Shown here in pieces: positions 58,946 to 64,000 of a stretch of 64,000 nucleotides of DNA. Both the position numbers and the translations under genes were made by a program. The stretch is taken from the NCBI GenBank assembly GCA_949300145.1, contig CASGDA010000001.1, forward strand, positions 124,001-188,000. Direction: 5' to 3'. This DNA comes from an uncultured Treponema sp. (GTDB lineage Bacteria; Spirochaetota; Spirochaetia; Treponematales; Treponemataceae). Below the pieces are notes generated by a model, which had not been told where the DNA came from, did not search any database, and saw only the letters and a list, made by a program, of their open reading frames with translations. Numbering within the stretch: position 1 is the stretch's first letter; each line of letters begins with the position of its first letter.

Positions 58946-60181
58946 TCAGAGGGAAAGTTTGTCGGAAAGCCTGCCGCAGGCGGTCATGACATTTTCCCTG
59001 TGTCCGAAGGACGAAAAGCGGATGAAGCTTTCACCTGAAGGGCCGAATCCCGCTCCCGGAGTGGTCACAACGCGGCATTCATCGAGGATTTTATCAAAAA
59101 TCTCCCAGCTTTTTCTTCCGGGGAAGCGGACCCATACATACGGCGCGTTACCGGTGAAATACACCTCGACCCCGGCATCGGCGAATTTCCTGCCGCGCAG
59201 GGTGTCGGCGATTATGGCGGCATTGGCAAGGTAATAGTTTGTCAAATCGCGCATTTCATCAAGCCCCTCGCTGTCAAGGGCGGCGAGCCCGCCGGCCTGG
59301 GCTATGTTGGAAGCTCCGTTGAAAAAGGTATTTGTCAGGCGTGACCAGAGGGCCGAAACAGGTGTTCCGTCGGAGAACAGGAGCTCGTCCGGAATGACCG
59401 ACCATCCGAGGCGGACACCGGTGAATCCGGCGGGCTTGGAGAAGGAATTTATTTCCAGGGCACAGCGGCGCGCGCCCTCAATTTCAAAAATGGTTTTGGG
59501 GAGCTTGGAATCACGGATAAAAGCTGAATAAGCGGCATCATAAATAATTATGCATCCGTTTTCCCGGGCGAAAGACACCAACGTTTCCAATTCTTCCCTG
59601 GTCGCGCAGGCCCCGGTGGGATTGTTCGGGGAACAAAAATAGATGAGGCTTTCTTTTTTTACGCATGACAGATCCGGGAAGAAATTATTTTCCGGCAGAC
59701 ACGGCATATAGGTGATATCCCCGTAACCGCCGGGGCCGGAAGGCTTCTTTCCCGCGGCGCCGACCATGACGGAACCGTCAACGTACACGGGATAAGCGGG
59801 ATCCTGCACCGCCACATTTACAGAAGAACCGAACAACTGCTGTAATCTTCCCACATCGCATTTCGCGCCGTCGGAAACAAAAACTTCATGGCCTTTGACC
59901 ATGCCGTTATACAAAACCGCGGCGATTTTCTCCCGGAGCGGGAATTCCCCGGCGCTGTCATCACCGTACCCGGAATACCCGGCGGGGGTTTCCAACGCTT
60001 CTATGTATTCCTTCATTCCGGAAGCGATATGCCGTGTCAGAGGCTCCGTGGTGTTTCCGATACCGAGGCTTATAATTTCAGCGTCAGGATGGGAGGCGGA
60101 ATATTCACGCCGTCTTTTCGCAATTTCAGGGAAAAGGTATCCGGGCGCAAGGTTCTCAAAACATGGATTGGCAGCTATCAT
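58946..60181 (-). CDS. dapL: LL-diaminopimelate aminotransferase
   Basis: 411 residues, the usual length for DapL. A fold-type I PLP aminotransferase, with the family start NLAPGYLFPEIAKRRREY and IISLGIGNTTEP. PLP site K249 (INSFSKPAG) and the SPNNPTGA motif (184-191). It makes LL-diaminopimelate directly from tetrahydrodipicolinate, bypassing the acylated route, for peptidoglycan and lysine. AAGGAGA precedes the ATG. It has its own promoter. Confidence 0.93.
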   Translation of the reverse strand: MIAANPCFENLAPGYLFPEIAKRRREYSASHPDAEIISLGIGNTTEPLTRHIASGMKEYIEALETPAGYSGYGDDSAGEFPLREKIAAVLYNGMVKGHEVFVSDGAKCDVGRLQQLFGSSVNVAVQDPAYPVYVDGSVMVGAAGKKPSGPGGYGDITYMPCLPENNFFPDLSCVKKESLIYFCSPNNPTGACATREELETLVSFARENGCIIIYDAAYSAFIRDSKLPKTIFEIEGARRCALEINSFSKPAGFTGVRLGWSVIPDELLFSDGTPVSALWSRLTNTFFNGASNIAQAGGLAALDSEGLDEMRDLTNYYLANAAIIADTLRGRKFADAGVEVYFTGNAPYVWVRFPGRKSWEIFDKILDECRVVTTPGAGFGPSGESFIRFSSFGHRENVMTACGRLSDKLSL

Positions 60182-60221
60182 ATATTCTCCTTAAAAAGCA
60201 AAAATCTTTGTCAGTCCGCCC

Positions 60222-60251
60222 ATTATACGTGTTACTCCGGCATATGCGCAA
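60222..60251 (-). promoter_or_regulatory. dapL promoter
   Basis: Reading leftward: -35 TTGCGC (60251-60246), an 18-base spacer, -10 TATAAT (60227-60222). A leader of about 35 bases contains AAGGAGA. Confidence 0.5.
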
Positions 60252-61416
60252 TAGGAAGCTCCGAAAATAAAAAATCCCGGCACAACATGTCAAAAAGAGG
60301 TTTCATGACTATCTGCCCGCCTTCGACGGTAAAATGGGAACCGTCATCAGACATTGCTTTAATCTGTTTCCCGTCCGGAGTCACAAACACATCGGAATAA
60401 GATTTTCCTTCTCCGGGAACAGTGTCTCGCAGGGGAACATACACCAGAACATCGGGACTGTATTCGGAAGCGACAGCCGCCTGTATTTTTTCGATATAGG
60501 CGAGATGAGAGTTATATGTGCTGTTTTTCACCACAGGCATACCCAGCCAGTAAATCCGCGGAAGGTACAGCAGGGCTGTGTCAATCAGGGAAATGCATTT
60601 CTTCCTGTAGGCGGCTTCCCAGCCTTCAGTTTCTTTCACTACGACATTGCCGTCATCATTCCAGAAATTCTGGTAATCATTCATACCCAGCATAATAACA
60701 CCCGCATTATAGGGGGACTTGGAAAAAGTGTCTTCAATCATTTTGTGCCAGCTGAAATAATCCTGACGTATGAAGCCTGAGGAATGAACCGGAAGGTATT
60801 CAACATGAACCGGAGAATCCTTCCCCGCCAGTCTGGAAAGGCCTATCCCGAGACTGTAAACCTGGGAATCGCCGAACATATAAACACGCAGCGGATTCGC
60901 GCTGGAATGAAGAATGTTAAGGGAAGGAACCTTTCCAGAGGGTTTTGCGGCGGATGCGGTTGTCTGCGGCATTTCTTCCCGCGCAAAATTTTCACCGGAA
61001 GGAACCGAAGCGGCGCCGTCCCCTGATTCAGACGGGGAAGGATTTTCGCCGGAAACCGGAAAGCCGCCGCCGGTTTGCCGCCGGTTAAAATATTTTTCGT
61101 TCCACGCCAAATTATCTGACAACCCGGAAACAGAAAGGAAAACCCGGCGCGCCCGGGGAACAATGTTGTCCAAGCCTGTACCAGAAGCGAACGCGGAAAA
61201 GGCATCGGCGGCGGCCAGGCCTGCGGAACGGACGTACAGGTTGTCAATCCGGGAAAAAGGAATCCAGACGGATTTTCCGCATAAAACCGCCGTGCAGAAA
61301 ATAACGAGGGCGATTACAAAATAAACATAATTCGGAGAATAACAGCCGTCCCGGTTTTTGTATCTGTCGGCGGCGGATTTCAAAAAAGAACGTATCTTTC
61401 CAAAAAAATTCACCAT
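60232..61416 (-). CDS. membrane-anchored SGNH hydrolase/acyltransferase (DUF459-like)
   Basis: 394 residues. One membrane helix (about 31-47) anchors a periplasmic domain. A Ser/Pro/Gly-rich spacer (about 115-165) precedes an SGNH fold. The catalytic serine is in GDSQ (182-185), Asn in LGMND (about 251), and Asp/His in SDDGSHF (about 367). This is DUF459-like. Next to an MBOAT gene it likely performs the periplasmic half of polysaccharide O-acetylation, as AlgX or DltD-type partners do. It begins 21 bases after the MBOAT stop. Confidence 0.82.
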   Translation of the reverse strand: MVNFFGKIRSFLKSAADRYKNRDGCYSPNYVYFVIALVIFCTAVLCGKSVWIPFSRIDNLYVRSAGLAAADAFSAFASGTGLDNIVPRARRVFLSVSGLSDNLAWNEKYFNRRQTGGGFPVSGENPSPSESGDGAASVPSGENFAREEMPQTTASAAKPSGKVPSLNILHSSANPLRVYMFGDSQVYSLGIGLSRLAGKDSPVHVEYLPVHSSGFIRQDYFSWHKMIEDTFSKSPYNAGVIMLGMNDYQNFWNDDGNVVVKETEGWEAAYRKKCISLIDTALLYLPRIYWLGMPVVKNSTYNSHLAYIEKIQAAVASEYSPDVLVYVPLRDTVPGEGKSYSDVFVTPDGKQIKAMSDDGSHFTVEGGQIVMKPLFDMLCRDFLFSELPIAHMPE

Positions 61417-61437
61417 AATTTCATTCCATAAATAAAA

Positions 61438-62880
61438 TTAAAACTGAAAATATATGAACGGAGCCACAGCCGACATACCGAGAACATTCAGGACGGAGAA
61501 AAACACGGCAAGAAGAATGATTTTTATGTAAAAAGGCATCAGCTGCCATCCCCTGAAAAAAGCGTTCCTGATTTTCTCCGGAACAAAGTGCATAAGGATT
61601 CCGGACACAACAAGGATACAAACCAGAGGCGTGATGAATTCAACAGTCCCGTTGAAATTGGCGAGGGCTTTGAACCAATCCCCTATTTCATTCAGGGAAG
61701 AAGCCCGGAAAACAACCCAGCTTACCACAGTAAACGCAAACGTCACGAAAGTCTGAAGAATCACACACAATAATTTTCCGGAAGGCTTCGCCCCGTATTT
61801 AAAGAGACGCTCAAAAGCCAGGGCCGCACCCTGCATTACGCCCCACAGCAGGAACGTCCAGGATGCGCCGTGCCAGAGCCCGCCGAGCACCATGGTGAAA
61901 AAGAGGGCGAACAGAGTTCTTCCGGTTCCGAAACGGGAGCCGCCCATACTGAAATACAGGTAATTGCGCAGCCATGATGAAAAAGAAATATGCCAGCGTT
62001 TCCAGAATTCAGTGACGGAGAAAGAAGCATACGGCCTGTGGAAATTATCCGGCGTGTCAAAACCCAGCAAAAGGGCTGCGGCGACGGCCAGATCGCTGTA
62101 ACCGGAAAAGTCACAGTAAATGACAACCGTGTAGGACAACGCGGCGAAAAGGGCGTCCAGGGAATGAACGGAACCCAGATCGGAAAACACAGGGGAAACA
62201 ACCAGGGTTGAAAGAAAATTGGCAAAAACAAGTTTTTTCAGGAGACCTGAAACAATGAGAGCCGCCGCCCTGTCAAACTTTATTGGCCTGGAACCCGGTT
62301 CCACCCCGGCAGCCAGGGATTCAGGCAGGGAGGGAAAAAAATCCGCCGCATGGACAATGGGACCTGAGGCGACCTGCGGAAAAAAGGAAACGTATAAAAG
62401 AACATCGGAGAATTTTTTCGATGACGGTATCTTGCACAGATATATATCGAAAACATAACTCATCGCCTTGAAGGTATAAAAGGAAATGCCCAGCGGCATC
62501 ACTACAGAAAGAACCGGCAGGAGAAAAGGTTCCACACCCTTCCCGGCGGAAAGCGACAGAATGAGGGAATTCACCTGTCCCGCAAAAAAATTGTAATATT
62601 TGAAAAATCCCAGTACTGAAATATTAAAAACCACGGACAGAATAAGGAATATCTTACGGTGGATGTATTCCCGGCTTCGTCCGATTAACAACCCGAATCC
62701 GAAATTTGCGGCGGAGGAAAAAAGAATCAGGAAATAAAAACGCCAGTCCCAGAAAGCGTAAAAAACAAAATTCGCGGCCAGAAGGAAAAAACGCCTGGAA
62801 ACCGGTGTACGGAAAACATACCAGAAACCGGTGAAAACAACGAGGAAGAATATTAAAAACGAAAAAGTAGGAAAAAGCAT
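61438..62880 (-). CDS. MBOAT-family O-acyltransferase (AlgI-like)
   Basis: 480 residues, about 12 helices. The MBOAT hallmark is GGLWHGASWTFLLWG (catalytic histidine, about 345), with WHISFSSWLRNYLY (about 295) upstream. It moves acyl groups across the inner membrane for attachment to an extracytoplasmic glycan or lipid. The SGNH protein gene follows after 21 bases. The ATG is preceded by a hairpin that contains the ribosome binding site and the stop codon of the upstream acyl-CoA ligase. Confidence 0.92.
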   Translation of the reverse strand: MLFPTFSFLIFFLVVFTGFWYVFRTPVSRRFFLLAANFVFYAFWDWRFYFLILFSSAANFGFGLLIGRSREYIHRKIFLILSVVFNISVLGFFKYYNFFAGQVNSLILSLSAGKGVEPFLLPVLSVVMPLGISFYTFKAMSYVFDIYLCKIPSSKKFSDVLLYVSFFPQVASGPIVHAADFFPSLPESLAAGVEPGSRPIKFDRAAALIVSGLLKKLVFANFLSTLVVSPVFSDLGSVHSLDALFAALSYTVVIYCDFSGYSDLAVAAALLLGFDTPDNFHRPYASFSVTEFWKRWHISFSSWLRNYLYFSMGGSRFGTGRTLFALFFTMVLGGLWHGASWTFLLWGVMQGAALAFERLFKYGAKPSGKLLCVILQTFVTFAFTVVSWVVFRASSLNEIGDWFKALANFNGTVEFITPLVCILVVSGILMHFVPEKIRNAFFRGWQLMPFYIKIILLAVFFSVLNVLGMSAVAPFIYFQF

Positions 62881-62881
62881 C

Positions 62882-62928
62882 CTGAAAACAGTTTGCCCGA
62901 AGGAAATGATTTGGTCAACTGTTTTCAG
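62882..62928 (-). promoter_or_regulatory. 12-bp inverted repeat enclosing the MBOAT ribosome binding region
   Basis: CTGAAAACAGTT and its exact complement AACTGTTTTCAG are separated by 23 bases. The first arm (minus strand) contains the TGA of the upstream acyl-CoA ligase, and the second arm ends one base before the MBOAT ATG. A TTGACC lies in the loop. Confidence 0.6.
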
Positions 62929-64000
62929 TCACTCTGCTTTGGTTTCCGCAGCTCCTTGCGCATGATTTTTCCGCTGGTGGTCTTAGGGAGGGCGTCCACA
63001 AAGTCAATGATACGCGGATACTTATACGGAGCTGTCATTTCCTTTACAAAGCGCTTTATATCAACAGCCAGATCCTCATTCCCGGGTTTATAATCCTCCG
63101 CAAGGACTATAGTGGCTTTTACAACCTGCCCCCTGACCGGATCAGGTTCCCCGGTGACAGCGCATTCCAGCACAGCGGGATGCTTTATCAAAACACTTTC
63201 AACCTCAAAGGTTCCTATCCTGTAACCGGAACATTTGATAACATCATCACAGCGGCCGACAAACCAGTAATACCCGTCCTCATCACGCCATGCGGTATCA
63301 CCCGTATAATAATAGCCGTTGTGGAAAGCCTCCCCGGTTTTCTCAGGGGAACCGTAATACTCGCAGACTAATCCGGGGAACCGGCCGTCTGTATCCGGGA
63401 ACCTTTCCTTGTCCAGCTTGAAGCAAATCTGCCCGACAACAGCGTTTCCGACTTCTTCATCTTCATCGTTGAGAAGACAGATATTGTAGTAGGGGGCGGG
63501 CTTGCCAATCGAACCGGGTTTTATGCGCTGGTCGTCAAAATTGAAAAGAGAAACGGTTGTCTCACTTTGACCGAAGCCCTCGGTGATTTCCAGTCCGGTT
63601 ATTTTTTTCCACTGGGTGAAAACCTCTTCTGAAAGCGGCTCGCCGGCGGTGGAACAATGCGTCAATGAAGAAAAATCTATACCGGACAAATCTTCTTTTA
63701 TAAGAAACCTGTAAATCGTCGGAGGGGCGCAGAATGTCGTAATACGGTGTTTCTGGACCTGATGCAGCAAATCGACCGGCTTGAAACGGGAATGATAGTC
63801 GTAGACGAAAAGCGCCGTCTCGCAAATCCACTGCCCGTACAACCGTCCCCATGAAGTTTTTGCCCATCCGGTATCCGCCACGGTTAGATGCAGTCCGCCT
63901 TTCGACACATGCTGCCAATATTTGGCCGTGGTGATATGACCCAGAGGATAAAGGAAATCATGAATCGCAAGCTTGGGATGGCTTGTTGTTCCGGAAGTAA
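62925..64000 (-). CDS. AMP-forming acyl-CoA synthetase (N-terminus outside window)
   Basis: The C-terminal about 358 residues of an adenylate-forming ligase; the frame is open to the right edge, and a GTG at 63908 is internal. The P-loop reads TSGTTSHPKL (Ser instead of the usual Gly). Further motifs are GFGQSETT (about 150 of this part), GRCDDVIKCSGYRIG and the C-terminal PKTTSGKIMRKELR with the acylation-sensitive lysine. This fits medium-chain or acetyl-CoA synthetases (MACS group). It is followed by MBOAT and SGNH genes and may supply their acyl-CoA (inference). Confidence 0.88.
   Translation of the reverse strand, partial: TSGTTSHPKLAIHDFLYPLGHITTAKYWQHVSKGGLHLTVADTGWAKTSWGRLYGQWICETALFVYDYHSRFKPVDLLHQVQKHRITTFCAPPTIYRFLIKEDLSGIDFSSLTHCSTAGEPLSEEVFTQWKKITGLEITEGFGQSETTVSLFNFDDQRIKPGSIGKPAPYYNICLLNDEDEEVGNAVVGQICFKLDKERFPDTDGRFPGLVCEYYGSPEKTGEAFHNGYYYTGDTAWRDEDGYYWFVGRCDDVIKCSGYRIGTFEVESVLIKHPAVLECAVTGEPDPVRGQVVKATIVLAEDYKPGNEDLAVDIKRFVKEMTAPYKYPRIIDFVDALPKTTSGKIMRKELRKPKQSD

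Noticed and set aside
62925-63908. A complete acyl-CoA synthetase starting at the GTG at 63908
   Set aside because: The frame stays open to the window edge and contains the AMP-binding P-loop upstream of that GTG, so the start is outside the window.
1-64000. CRISPR arrays, insertion sequences, prophage or integrase genes
   Set aside because: No regularly spaced repeats, transposase motifs or terminal inverted repeats were noticed on either strand.

Overview
The window looks like a chromosomal segment of a spirochaete close to Treponema. The evidence is mixed. There is a cheA, CheW-CheR hybrid, cheX, cheY chemotaxis operon, an order I recall from treponemes. There is also a class I lysyl-tRNA synthetase, the LL-diaminopimelate aminotransferase DapL, a PnrA/TmpC-type purine nucleoside ABC transporter, a FecR-type envelope protein and several envelope proteins of no broad family. 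I did not recognise phage genes, transposases, rRNA or CRISPR arrays. Genes are dense, and no gene-free gap exceeds about 165 bases.

Layout. 1-7200: the end of an OmpA-type protein, a YeiH-type exporter, a four-domain S1 RNA-binding protein, hemerythrin and rubrerythrin (oxygen handling), and phenylacetate-CoA ligase with a tandem-ACT protein. 7200-15600: class I LysRS diverging from an FAD oxidoreductase, ThrH, an iron-sulfur/metal cluster (NifX-like, Mrp-like ATPase, DUF134 regulator), a PilZ protein, an HSL-like protein lacking its catalytic serine, and a U32 protein. 15600-25200: TetR, a THUMP methyltransferase, TrkH/TrkA on GC-rich DNA, a ClpP paralogue, a HAD phosphatase, a UPF0158-GNAT fusion, a DbpA-type RNA-binding protein and an MBL hydrolase. 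25200-38900: a CstA-family transporter, a GNAT, CopA (with fused CopZ) and CsoR, PfkB with RibD, FecR diverging from MurD, an acyltransferase, an OLD-like ATPase/TOPRIM protein and a LysM lipoprotein. 38900-50800: the biotin ECF transporter (BioY, ATPase, EcfT), PgeF with an uncharacterised 571-residue protein, MATE, and the nucleoside uptake operon with purine nucleoside phosphorylase. 50800-64000: apt, tRNA-Gln and tRNA-Glu, the chemotaxis operon, two beta-barrel-like envelope proteins, DapL, and a surface O-acylation set (SGNH, MBOAT, acyl-CoA ligase, the last cut by the window end).

How genes cooperate. Purine salvage is represented by the transporter, phosphorylase and apt. Biotin uptake is a complete ECF transporter. 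CsoR/CopA handle copper, and hemerythrin/rubrerythrin handle oxygen and peroxide. CheA/CheWR/CheX/CheY form the core of a chemotaxis pathway, with CheX as the likely CheY-P phosphatase.

The strongest unexplained pattern is promoter geometry. Many genes have a sigma70-type -10 hexamer ending 5-9 bases before the start codon, often with a -35 exactly 17 bases upstream and no Shine-Dalgarno sequence. This predicts leaderless or nearly leaderless mRNAs. Internal operon genes, and genes with longer leaders, keep good ribosome binding sites. Other points of interest are an 18-bp palindrome filling the spacer of the DUF134 promoter, an in-frame CopA-CopZ fusion that keeps an internal Shine-Dalgarno and ATG, and the serine-less esterase.
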